A program made the position numbers and the translations under genes. A model generated the notes under the pieces. The model did no database searches, was not told the DNA's origin, and saw only the letters and a program-made list of their open reading frames with translations. Below are positions 43,909-53,132 of a stretch of DNA of 64,000 nucleotides, one piece after another. The stretch is from Alphaproteobacteria bacterium (GTDB lineage: Bacteria > Pseudomonadota > Alphaproteobacteria > Ferrovibrionales > Ferrovibrionaceae), in assembly GCA_947473805.1 (NCBI GenBank), contig CANJGB010000002.1:89192-153191 (forward strand), given 5' to 3'. How positions within the stretch are numbered: position 1 is the first letter of the stretch; each line of letters starts with the position of its first letter.

Positions 43909-45108
43909 ATGCGTTCTAAATTTCTTCTCGGTGCGGCCCTTATGGCTTCTGCGCTGTTTACCGCGCCGACCATGGCGCAGGCGCCGATCAAGATCGGCGA
44001 GATGAACAGCTACAAGAACTTCACCTCGTTCCTCGATCCCTACAAGAAGGGTTGGGAACTGGCGGTGGAGGAGGCCAATGCCGCCGGTGGTGTGCTGGGC
44101 CGCAAGATTGAGATCATCAGCCGTGACGACAATGGTACGCCGGGCGATGCCGTGCGCGTGGCCGAGGAGCTGGTCAGCCGCGAAGGCGTGTCGTTCCTCA
44201 TCGGCACCTTCCCGTCGAACGTCGGCCTCGCGGTCGCCGATTTCGCGAAGCAGCGCAAGACGCTGTTCATCGCGGCCGAACCGCTGACCGACAAGATCGT
44301 CTGGGACCAGGGCAACCGCTACACCTTCCGGCTGCGCCCCTCGACCTACATGCAGACGGCGATGCTTATTCCGGACGCGGTCAAGACCGGCAAGAAGCGC
44401 TGGGCCATCGTGTTCCCGAACTATGAATACGGTCAGTCCGCCGCCGCCGCATTCAAGAAGCTGATCAAGCAGCAGATCCCAGACGCCGAGTTCGTCGTCG
44501 AGCAGGCGACGCCGCTGGGCAAGATCGAGGCCGGACTCGTCGTCCAGGCGATTGCCGATGCCAAGCCCGACGCCATCTTCAGCGCCCTGTTCGATGCCGA
44601 TCTGGCCAAGTTTGTGCGTGAGTCCAGCCAGCGCGGCCTGTTCAAGAACCTGCCGGTGTTTACGTTGCTGGGGGGCGAACCGGAATATCTCGACCCGCTG
44701 AAGGACGAGACGCCGACCGGCTGGTACGTCACCGGCTATCCCTGGCAATATATCGAGACCGCCGATCACAAGGCCTTCATCGACGCCTACCGCAAGCGTT
44801 ACAACGACTACCCTCGTATGGGCTCGGTCGTCGGCTACGCCACGGTGAAGACCGCCGTCGCCGCGCTCAAAAAGGCGGGTTCGACCGATACGGAGAAGCT
44901 GGTTGCGGCGCTCAAGGGCCTCGAGGTTTCCACCCCGTTCGGCCCGGTGAAGTACCGCGAGATCGACAACCAGTCGACGCTGGGCGCCTATGTGGGGCGC
45001 CTGGGTATCCGCGATGGCAAGGGTGTCATGACCGATTGGCACTATGCCGATGGCGCAAAGTTCTTGCCGTCCGACGAAGAGGTAAGGAAACTGCGTCCGG
45101 CGGACTGA
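43909..45108 (+). CDS. Branched-chain-amino-acid-type ABC substrate-binding protein
   Basis: A 399-residue periplasmic protein with a signal peptide (MRSKFLLGAALMASALFTAPTMAQ). The mature start PIKIGEMNSYKNFTSFLDPYKKGWELAVEEAN and the lobes VSFLIGTFPSNVGLAVADFA and WAIVFPNYEYGQSAAAAFKKL are typical of LivK/Leu-Ile-Val binding proteins. The CGGAGACATCC before ATG is a good ribosome-binding site. The three downstream genes complete the importer. Family members bind amino acids, amides, urea or aromatic acids, so the substrate is open. Confidence 0.94.
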   Translation: MRSKFLLGAALMASALFTAPTMAQAPIKIGEMNSYKNFTSFLDPYKKGWELAVEEANAAGGVLGRKIEIISRDDNGTPGDAVRVAEELVSREGVSFLIGTFPSNVGLAVADFAKQRKTLFIAAEPLTDKIVWDQGNRYTFRLRPSTYMQTAMLIPDAVKTGKKRWAIVFPNYEYGQSAAAAFKKLIKQQIPDAEFVVEQATPLGKIEAGLVVQAIADAKPDAIFSALFDADLAKFVRESSQRGLFKNLPVFTLLGGEPEYLDPLKDETPTGWYVTGYPWQYIETADHKAFIDAYRKRYNDYPRMGSVVGYATVKTAVAALKKAGSTDTEKLVAALKGLEVSTPFGPVKYREIDNQSTLGAYVGRLGIRDGKGVMTDWHYADGAKFLPSDEEVRKLRPAD

Positions 45109-45163
45109 CCGGGCGCCGCCCGATTCGGTCCAGCCGCCAGGGGTGGCGTAGGAAGAGCGGGCG

Positions 45164-47029
45164 TTGGATTTTTCAAGCATCGTCGTCCAGTTTCTGAACG
45201 GCCTGGCGGGGGCGTCTTCGCTCTTTCTGGTCGCCGCCGGGCTGAGCCTCATCTTCGGCGTGACGCGAGTGGTGAATTTCGCCCACGGCTCGTTCTACAT
45301 GCTCGGGTTGTTCCTGGCCTACTCCCTGGCCGGGCGGTTCGGCGGCACGCCAACAGGCTTCTGGATTTCGCTGCTGGTCTCTGCCCTGGTTGTCGGCGTT
45401 GTCGGGGCACTGGTCGAGATTGTCATCCTTAGACGCACCTATCGCTCGCCGGAACTGTTCCAGCTGCTTGCGACCTTTGCGGTAGTCCTGGTCATCAAGG
45501 ACGTTGCGCTGGCCATCTGGGGCGCGGATAGCCTGCTGGGCCGGCGCGCGCCCGGTCTGTCCGGCAGTTTCCAGTTCTTTGGCAAGGTGATCCCGGCCTA
45601 TGACCTGGTGCTGATCGCTGCCGGCCCCGTCGTACTGGGCCTGTTGTGGCTGATTGTACGGCGGACGCGGTTTGGCCGGCTGGTCCGCGCGGCGACCCAG
45701 GACCGCGAGATGGTCGGTGCACTGGGCGTAAACGAGGCGTGGCTGTTCACCGGAGTCTTCTTCCTCGGCAGTTTCCTTGCCGGCCTCGGCGGGGCCATCG
45801 TGCTGCCGCGCGAGCCGGCGAACCTGTCCCTCGACATTGCGGTCATCGCCGATGCCTTTGTCGTCGTCGTGGTCGGCGGCATGGGCAGCCTGCCGGGCGC
45901 CTATCTCGCTGCACTGCTGATCGCCGAAGTGAAGGCGCTGTGTATCGCTATCGGTGACGTGAGCATGTTCGGTTATACCGTTTCATTCTCGCGCCTGACG
46001 CTGGTGGTCGAGTTCGTGGTCATGGCCGTGGTGCTGGTCGTGCGCCCCTATGGTCTGCTCGGTCGCCCCTCGGCCACACCCCGCGCGCAGGTCGCCATAA
46101 TGGCGGCTTCCCGTCCGCCACGCGGCCGCTGGATACTTCTCGTTATTGCCGTGCTGGCGGTCGCGCCGCTGCTCATCGACCGGTACAGCATCGTCCTGCT
46201 CAATGACGTCCTCGTCTTTGCCCTGTTCGCTGCCAGCCTGCATTTCTTCATGGGCACGGGCGGTATGATTTCTTTCGGCCACGCCGCCTATTTCGGCATC
46301 GGTGCCTATGCTGCCGCTTTGCTCCTGAAGCGCGCCGGACTGCAAATGGAAGTCGCCCTGACCCTGGCGCCGGTGGCCGGTGGTATTGCCGCCTTGTTCT
46401 TCGGCTGGTTCTGCGTGCGCCTTTCGGGCGTCTATCTCGCCATGCTGACGCTCGCCTTCGCGCAGATCGCCTGGTCCATTGCCTATCAGTGGGACGCGCT
46501 CACTGGCGGCAGCAATGGCATGGTCGGTGTCTGGCCGGCCGCCTGGCTGGCGGACAAGGCCGCTTTCTACTGGCTGACCCTTGGCGTCACCGTCGTCGGC
46601 GTCTTGTGGCTATGGCGCATGGCCTCGTCGCCCTTCGGCTATGGCCTGCGCGCCGGGCGTGACTCGCCGTTGCGGGCCGAGGCGCTGGGCATCGATGTGC
46701 GTCGGCAGCAATGGTTTACCTTCGGCGTCGTTGGCGCGGTTGCTGCCGCAGCCGGTGCGCTTTACGCGTTCTCCAAGGGCAGCATCTCGCCCGACGTTAT
46801 GGGCATTCAACGCTCGGTCGATGCGCTGGTCATGGTCCTGCTCGGCGGCGTGCACTCGCTGGTCGGGCCGTTGGTCGGCGCGGCGGTACTGACCTGGCTG
46901 CAGGACGAGATCATCCGCGACACGGAATATTGGCGCGGCCTGCTGGGCCTCGCCATCCTCGCGCTCGTCTTGCTGCTCCCGCAAGGTCTGGCTGGCGCGC
47001 GCGACCTGTGGCGGCGGAAGCCCGCATGA
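45164..47029 (+). CDS. Fused LivH-LivM ABC permease
   Basis: A 621-residue inner-membrane protein. Residues ~1-300 are LivH-like (LIFGVTRVVNFAHGSFYMLG) and ~325-615 LivM-like (GTGGMISFGHAAYFGIGAYAAALLL). Both contain the usual helix pattern, so the two halves likely pair in one chain. It starts with TTG at 45164, with GGAAGAG 6 nt upstream. Its stop overlaps the livG start by ATGA. Fused LivHM proteins are known but less common than separate subunits. Confidence 0.94.
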   Translation: MDFSSIVVQFLNGLAGASSLFLVAAGLSLIFGVTRVVNFAHGSFYMLGLFLAYSLAGRFGGTPTGFWISLLVSALVVGVVGALVEIVILRRTYRSPELFQLLATFAVVLVIKDVALAIWGADSLLGRRAPGLSGSFQFFGKVIPAYDLVLIAAGPVVLGLLWLIVRRTRFGRLVRAATQDREMVGALGVNEAWLFTGVFFLGSFLAGLGGAIVLPREPANLSLDIAVIADAFVVVVVGGMGSLPGAYLAALLIAEVKALCIAIGDVSMFGYTVSFSRLTLVVEFVVMAVVLVVRPYGLLGRPSATPRAQVAIMAASRPPRGRWILLVIAVLAVAPLLIDRYSIVLLNDVLVFALFAASLHFFMGTGGMISFGHAAYFGIGAYAAALLLKRAGLQMEVALTLAPVAGGIAALFFGWFCVRLSGVYLAMLTLAFAQIAWSIAYQWDALTGGSNGMVGVWPAAWLADKAAFYWLTLGVTVVGVLWLWRMASSPFGYGLRAGRDSPLRAEALGIDVRRQQWFTFGVVGAVAAAAGALYAFSKGSISPDVMGIQRSVDALVMVLLGGVHSLVGPLVGAAVLTWLQDEIIRDTEYWRGLLGLAILALVLLLPQGLAGARDLWRRKPA

Positions 47030-47783
47030 CCGTCCTTTCCGCCAGCGGCCTCGTCAAATCCTATGGCGGCGTCAAGGCCGTGCGCGGCGTCGACCTGCGC
47101 GTCGATGCCGGCGAACTGCTGGCGCTGATCGGCCCGAACGGCGCCGGCAAGAGCACCTGCTTCAACATGCTGATGGGGCAGATCGCGCCCGATGCCGGCC
47201 GGGTAGAATTGCTCGGCGCCGACATTACCGGCCAGGCTCCACGGCGCATCTGGCGCCAGGGCGTTGGCCGTACGTTCCAGATCACCGCGACCTTTGCCTC
47301 GATGTTGGTGCGTGAGAATGTGCAAACGGCTTTGATGTCGCGCCACCGCCGCCTCGGCAACCTGTTCCTCTCCGCGACCAAACTCTATGCGGAGGGTGCG
47401 CTGGCCTTGCTCGAGCGGGTCGGCATGGCCGACCAGGCGGAAAGGCCATGCAGCGTGCTGGCCTATGGCGACCTCAAGCGTGTCGAACTTGCGATGGCGC
47501 TGGCCAACGATCCGAAGCTGCTGCTGATGGACGAACCTACCGCCGGCATGGCGCCGACCGAACGTCAGGCGATGATGGCGCTTGTCGCGAAGTTGGCGCG
47601 GGAAAGCCGCATCGCGGTCCTGTTCACTGAACACGACATGGACGCGGTCTTCACCCATGCCGATCGCATCGTCGTGCTGAACCGCGGCCGCGTCATAGCG
47701 GAGGGCGAGCCTGCCGATGTCCGCGCCGACGAGTTGGTCCAGCGCGTCTATCTGGGCGGCGGCACCATGTTCGGACACGTCTG

Positions 47784-47784
<1 letters not shown>
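47026..47784 (+). CDS. livG: ABC transporter ATPase LivG
   Basis: A 252-residue ATPase. Walker A is GPNGAGKS, the signature region is LAYGDLKRVELAMALA and Walker B is KLLLMDEPTAGMAP. The C-terminal region EGEPADVRADELVQRVYLGG is characteristic of LivG. It overlaps the permease gene by ATGA and livF by TGATG. It has the usual length for the subunit (about 250). Confidence 0.94.
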
Positions 47785-48469
<685 letters not shown>

Positions 48470-48485
<16 letters not shown>

Positions 48486-48958
48486 GCGACGCCGGCGTAG
48501 CGGCCCTTGAAGTAGAGCAGGGGGGCGACATCGCCCTCGTTGACCAGCATGCGGCGCACTTCGCCCAGATGGATGATGTGGTCGCCGCCCTCGTAATTGG
48601 CAGTGACCAAGCCTTCGAAACTGGCCAGCGCTCCGGGAATCACCGGCGCGCCGGTATCCCAGACGTCGAACGGAATGCCGGTCCACTTGTCGTCGAACCT
48701 TTTGGCAAAGTGGTTTGACAGGTCGATTTGTCCGGCCGCCAGCACGTTGATCACAAACGGCTTGCCGACGCCGAAATGCTGCGCGCTGGCGCTGGTCTCC
48801 CGCGCCAGGCTGAACAGGATAAGAGGCGGGGTCAGCGAAACCGAGTTGAACGAATTGACGGTGCTGCCGACCGGCTTGCCGGCGCCGTCGAGGCCGCTGA
48901 CGATGGTGACTCCGGTGGCGAAGCTGCCTAAAGCATTGCGAAACGAACGCGTGTCCAT
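48470..48958 (-). CDS. Flavin reductase family (FMN-binding split-barrel) protein
   Basis: A 162-residue flavin reductase. The family pattern is FRNALGSFATGVTIVSGLD, STVNSFNSVSLTPPLILFSLA and FVINVLAAGQIDLSNHFAK, as in HpaC/FRP-like enzymes that supply FMNH2 to two-component monooxygenases. I chose the ATG at 48958 (MDTRSF). The gene is convergent with livF. A luciferase-like enzyme is encoded far away at 20.6 kb; a functional link is only speculation. Confidence 0.9.
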
Positions 48959-49257
48959 GATTCCGGTGACGCTGAGTGGGGGGAAAGAGGCTGGAGAATA
49001 GCCCAAGCGGCCCATGCGCAGACAGGAATTTGTTACGTAATCCCTATTTCCGGACAAATAACAAACAACCTATGCAACCCAGCCGATAATTCCGTTTTCG
49101 TTCGCCAGCGGTCGAATGCTTCCGCTCTTTTCACGCGCGAAACTGCCGTTTTCCCCACTAAATCAGCCCGACGCCGGGTCCGCTACTTTTACGCATCCTT
49201 AACCGTATCGGGGCAAGGTATCGGTACTGCCAACCGTGCCGGAATAGCGAGCCGCCC
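48959..49257. promoter_or_regulatory. Intergenic control region upstream of motA
   Basis: A 299-base gap between divergent flavin reductase and motA genes. It contains the sigma-28-type -10 element annotated separately, and AT-rich words around 49031-49068 (TGTTACGTAATCCC, ACAAATAACAAAC). No open frame is convincing. Confidence 0.5.
49063..49089 (+). promoter_or_regulatory. Candidate flagellar sigma-28 promoter of motAB
   Basis: GCCGATAA at 49082-49089 equals the classical sigma-28 -10 consensus exactly. The expected -35 site (TAAAGTTT with 11-nt spacing) falls on a poor match (AAACAACC) at 49063-49070. It lies ~170 nt upstream of motA, a gene class often under FliA control. The exact -10 supports, but the weak -35 lowers, confidence. 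Confidence 0.5.
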
Positions 49258-50118
49258 ATGAATTTTATCGCCGGAACCCTGGTCGTCTTTCTCTGCGTCT
49301 TCGGCGGCTATATGGCGGGCGGCGGCCATATGGACGTGCTCTGGCAGCCGTTCGAGTTTCTGATCATCTTTGGCGCCGGCATTGGCGCCTTCATCATCGG
49401 CAATCCCGGTTCTGTGCTGCAGGGCACCCTCAAGGCATTCGGCAAGCTGCTGAAGGGCTCGCGGTACAAAAAGGCCTCGTATCTTGAACTGTTGAGCCTG
49501 CTCTATGCCGTGTTCAAGCTGGCCAAGAGCAAGGGCATGCTGGCGCTGGAAAGCCACGTCGAGAAGCCGCACGAAAGCACGCTGTTTCACCAGTTTCCGA
49601 TTTTCGCGGCCGATCACCACGCCGTTGAGTTCCTTTGCGACTACCTGCGTCTGATGACGCTGGGCACTGAGAACCCGCACGAGATCGAGGCGCTGCTCGA
49701 CGAGGAAATCGAAACCCACCACCACGAAACCGGACTAATCTCGGGAGCCGTGCAGGGCTTGGCCGACGGCCTGCCGGCCTTGGGCATCGTCGCCGCCGTG
49801 CTGGGCGTCATTCACACCATGGGTTCCATCACCGAACCGCCGGCCGTTCTGGGCCACCTGATCGGCGGCGCGCTGGTCGGTACCTTCATGGGCGTGTTCG
49901 TTGCTTACGGCTTCGTCGGCCCAATGGCCTCCTCGCTGAAGAACACCTTCGAGGCCGAGGGAAAGTATTTCCAATGCATCAAGGCCGGCCTGTTGGCCCA
50001 TCTGCAGGGATATGCCCCGGCGGTGTCGGTCGAGTTCGCGCGCAAGGCGCTGCTGTCCGACGTGCCGCCGGATTTCTACGAGGTCGAGACCGCAACCGCG
50101 AACGTGCAACCTGTCTAA
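49258..50118 (+). CDS. motA: Flagellar motor stator protein MotA
   Basis: A 286-residue proton-channel subunit with four membrane helices. The N-terminus MNFIAGTLVVFLCVFGGYMAGGG, the loop with charged residues (YLELLSLLYAVFKLAKSKG), and LPALGIVAAVLGVIHTMGSI plus GALVGTFMGVFVAYGFVGPM are characteristic. It is followed by motB after 9 nt, the usual pair. Length fits the alphaproteobacterial form (about 285). Confidence 0.96.
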   Translation: MNFIAGTLVVFLCVFGGYMAGGGHMDVLWQPFEFLIIFGAGIGAFIIGNPGSVLQGTLKAFGKLLKGSRYKKASYLELLSLLYAVFKLAKSKGMLALESHVEKPHESTLFHQFPIFAADHHAVEFLCDYLRLMTLGTENPHEIEALLDEEIETHHHETGLISGAVQGLADGLPALGIVAAVLGVIHTMGSITEPPAVLGHLIGGALVGTFMGVFVAYGFVGPMASSLKNTFEAEGKYFQCIKAGLLAHLQGYAPAVSVEFARKALLSDVPPDFYEVETATANVQPV

Positions 50119-50127
50119 GGACTGGTC

Positions 50128-51069
50128 ATGAGCGGGAACGCAGCGATCGGCAACCAGCCGATCATCATCAAGAAGGTCAAGAAAGGTGGCCATGGCGGCC
50201 ACCACGGTGGCGCCTGGAAAGTCGCCTATGCCGACTTCGTGACCGCGATGATGGCGTTCTTCCTGCTGCTGTGGCTGCTGAACGCAACGACCGAGGACCA
50301 GCGCAAGGGTATTGCCGATTACTTCTCACCCATGGCTGTGTCGCGCACCACGTCGGGTCCCGGTGGCATGCTCGGCGGCCAGACCCTGATTGTCGACGGC
50401 AGCAAGATTTCCACCAACGGTGTGCCCAGCGTGGTGGTGAGCATCGCACCGCCGCCGACCGAGGATTCGGACGAAGAAATCCAGAAAGACCCATCAGATC
50501 AGAATACTCCGCCCAAGCAGGGCAGGGCCAGTGACCAGGAGGTCGCGAAGCGGCTGGCCGAGCGCGAGCAGGAGAACTTCCAGCAGGCCGAGGCCGCCCT
50601 GCGCCAGGCTATCCAGGACAGTCCGCAGCTGAAGGAATTGTCGAAGAACATCATCGTCGACAGCACACCCGAGGGGCTGCGTATCCAGCTCGTTGATCAG
50701 GAACAGCAGTCCATGTTCCCGTCGGGCAGCGCCTCGATGAACGACCGGGCCAAGAATCTGACGCAGCTCATCGCCCAGGTCGTGGCCAAGTTGCCGAACA
50801 AACTGTCTATCAGCGGCCACACCGACGCCCAGCCTTTCCGCTTTGGCAATACCTACGGGAACTGGGAACTTTCGACTGATCGCGCGAACGCCAGCCGGCG
50901 CGCGCTGATCGATTCCGGGGTTTCCGCGGCGCGCTTCCGCCTCGTCACCGGAAATGCCGACCAGCAGCCGCTGATCGCCAGCGATCCCATGAACCCGTCG
51001 AACCGGCGCATCGCCATCGTACTTTTGCGCGACCAGCCGCTGGTCCAGCCGGCAAATTCGGTGCACTGA
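50128..51069 (+). CDS. motB: Flagellar motor stator protein MotB
   Basis: A 313-residue partner of MotA. The single membrane helix contains the proton-binding Asp in AYADFVTAMMAFFLLLW. A Gln/Glu-rich linker (about 120-170) precedes the OmpA-like peptidoglycan-binding domain (NKLSISGHTDAQPF and ELSTDRANASRRALIDSG). The N-terminus is rich in Gly, His and Lys (KKGGHGGHHGGAW), as in other MotB. Together they drive flagellar rotation. Confidence 0.96.
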   Translation: MSGNAAIGNQPIIIKKVKKGGHGGHHGGAWKVAYADFVTAMMAFFLLLWLLNATTEDQRKGIADYFSPMAVSRTTSGPGGMLGGQTLIVDGSKISTNGVPSVVVSIAPPPTEDSDEEIQKDPSDQNTPPKQGRASDQEVAKRLAEREQENFQQAEAALRQAIQDSPQLKELSKNIIVDSTPEGLRIQLVDQEQQSMFPSGSASMNDRAKNLTQLIAQVVAKLPNKLSISGHTDAQPFRFGNTYGNWELSTDRANASRRALIDSGVSAARFRLVTGNADQQPLIASDPMNPSNRRIAIVLLRDQPLVQPANSVH

Positions 51070-51109
51070 GGACCTTGCGTCCGCGCTCCTGAATACCCAA
51101 TCTAGGGCT

Positions 51110-51611
51110 ATGAGTGATTTTCGACGTCCGGGTCTTCCGGTCAGCAGCCCCAACTGGCGTCCGGGAAGCGACGGCGCGGTGTGGACCCCGCCTTTGGCCG
51201 CGTTCGAGGGCTTGTATGCGAGACGTATCTTCGCCTACGCCATCGATTTGCTGGTCATCGGGATGCTCTACATCCCCTTCGTGATTGCGGCCCTGCTGCT
51301 GGCTGACCTTCGGCCTGCTGTTCGGCCCGGCCGTCGCGCTCCTTGGTCTGTTGCCGCTGGCTTACCACACGCTGCTGATCGGCGGCGACAAGTCGGCCAC
51401 GATCGGCATGCGCCTGATGGATGTCGAGGTCAGGACCTGGACGGGCGCCCGTCCTGGCTATGTTCAGGCGGGCGTGCAGACGGCCTTGTTCTATCTCAGC
51501 ATCGCCGTGCTGACGCCGTTGATCCTGCTGGTCGCGCTGTTCAATGAACGCTGTCGCTGCTTGCACGACCTGTTGTGCGGCGCAGTGGTTATCCGTGCCG
51601 GACGGATCTAG
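51110..51611 (+). pseudogene. RDD-family membrane protein with a one-base frameshift
   Basis: The frame from ATG at 51110 encodes the RDD start (LYARRIFAYAIDLLVIGML) but is lost near 51301. From about 51300 the next frame continues the same protein: LTFGLLFGPAVALLGLLPLAYH through IGMRLMDVEVRTWTG to RCRCLHDLLCGAVVIR, the typical RDD end. Removing one G from GCTGCTGGCTGACC (about 51301-51302) joins both parts into a 166-residue protein with three membrane helices. The first 65 and last ~100 residues are well preserved, so the break is new or an error. Function of RDD proteins is poorly known. Confidence 0.85.
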
Positions 51612-51623
51612 CGAACGTTCTGC

Positions 51624-53045
51624 CTAGACGACGCGGAAATTCTTGAACTGCCACGGATCGTCGGTATCCAGGTCCTCCGGGAACAGCTTTCCGCGCCCGA
51701 TCAAAGGGGTCCAGTCGGAATAGACTCCAACGACATTACCCAGATAGGGATGCACAACGTCGAGAATGCGGTGGTAGTCGAGTTCTTCGCACTCGACGAT
51801 GCCGCGCTCCGGGTTTTCTATCGCCCACACAATGCCTGCCAAAACTGACACAGTCACCTGCAGCGTGGTTGCGCCGTTGTGCGGTGCCAGCGCCCGCGCC
51901 TCGTCGATGCTGAGCTGCGAGCCGAACCAATAGGCGCCCTTGGCGTGGCCCATCAGCAGCACGCCCAGTTCGTCAGTGCCGGAGACGATGTCATCACGGA
52001 TGAGGCGCTTCCGCGCCGGATAGGCCCAGTTACGCCCGGCCATTTCGTGCAGCGAGGTCACCGTCGCGCCGCAAGGGTGATAGGCGTAGTGCACCGTCGG
52101 TCGGTACACCGGCTTGTCGCCGTCGAACACGGTGTAATAGTCGGCGGTGGAAATGCTTTCGTTATGCGTGATGATCCAGCCGTGCAGCGTGCCGCCACGC
52201 GGCGTCCAGGTGCGCACGCGAGTGGAGGCACCCGGGCGCAACAGGTAAATAGCCGCACCGTTGCCGTATTCCTGCGTGCGTCCGTCCGGCGGCAGCACCT
52301 TCTCGTGCGTGCCCCAGCCCATTTCCGCCGGTTGCAGGCCCTCGCTAATGAAGCCGTCGACAGACCACGTGTTCACGAACTCGTCGATCTGGCGCGGATT
52401 GGCATCGACCTGGTCGTCGCGCTCTGCGACGTGGATGGTCTTGATGCCCAGCTGCTGCGCCAGCTTCGCCCAGCCGGCGCGGTCGCGCGGCTCGGTCACC
52501 TTGACGCCTGTGTCTGCGGCGATGTTGAGAAGCGCCTGCTTGATAAAGCTTGAAACAAGGCCGGGATTGGCGCCGTGAGCGATGACAGCAGTAGGGCCCT
52601 TACCGCCAGTCTTGCGGCGCAGCTCGAGAACTGTCTCGCGCAGCGCATAGTTCGTGCGGTGCGCGAGGCTGATCGACGGGTCCGTATAGCCGCCCGGCCA
52701 AGGCTCGGTGCACGTGTCGAGATAGAGCGCGCCCTTGTCATGGGCGAGGCCGGCAAGGGCGACAGAGGAGACTTCGACCGAAAGGTTGAGCAGGAAGTCG
52801 CCAGCGGAAAGGCGGGCGCCCAGCAGGGTGCGGTAGTTCTCGCGGGTGACAGGCGCGATCAGATGTTCGACGCCATATTCGGCCGCGATACGGGAATAGC
52901 GGCTGTCCGCCGTGATAATGGTGATCTGCTTGGGCGCGATGTTGAGGTGGCGCAGCAGGAGAGGCAGAACGCCAGCTCCGATGCTGCCGAAGCCGACAAT
53001 CAACATCCGTCCGCCAAACCGGCAATGCACCACGTGTTCTGTCAA
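51624..53045 (-). CDS. Homospermidine synthase
   Basis: A 473-residue NAD-dependent enzyme making the polyamine homospermidine from putrescine and a second diamine or spermidine. The N-terminus LIVGFGSIGAGVLPLLLRHL is the dinucleotide site; EPWPGGYTDPSIS, GANPGLVSSFIKQAL and AEMGWGTHEKVLP match the alphaproteobacterial enzyme. The start is TTG at 53045 (GGAG 9 nt upstream), which aligns residue for residue with the start of known homologues; longer readings have no match. C-terminal SDWTPLIGRGKLFPEDLDT is conserved. Confidence 0.94.
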   Translation of the reverse strand: MTEHVVHCRFGGRMLIVGFGSIGAGVLPLLLRHLNIAPKQITIITADSRYSRIAAEYGVEHLIAPVTRENYRTLLGARLSAGDFLLNLSVEVSSVALAGLAHDKGALYLDTCTEPWPGGYTDPSISLAHRTNYALRETVLELRRKTGGKGPTAVIAHGANPGLVSSFIKQALLNIAADTGVKVTEPRDRAGWAKLAQQLGIKTIHVAERDDQVDANPRQIDEFVNTWSVDGFISEGLQPAEMGWGTHEKVLPPDGRTQEYGNGAAIYLLRPGASTRVRTWTPRGGTLHGWIITHNESISTADYYTVFDGDKPVYRPTVHYAYHPCGATVTSLHEMAGRNWAYPARKRLIRDDIVSGTDELGVLLMGHAKGAYWFGSQLSIDEARALAPHNGATTLQVTVSVLAGIVWAIENPERGIVECEELDYHRILDVVHPYLGNVVGVYSDWTPLIGRGKLFPEDLDTDDPWQFKNFRVV

Positions 53046-53132
53046 TTCGTCGATCTCCGGGAAAAACGGGCCGCGGCACGTACCACAACCGCGCCAGAGG
53101 CGCAATCGTTCCCGAGATTCATGTGCTTTTGC

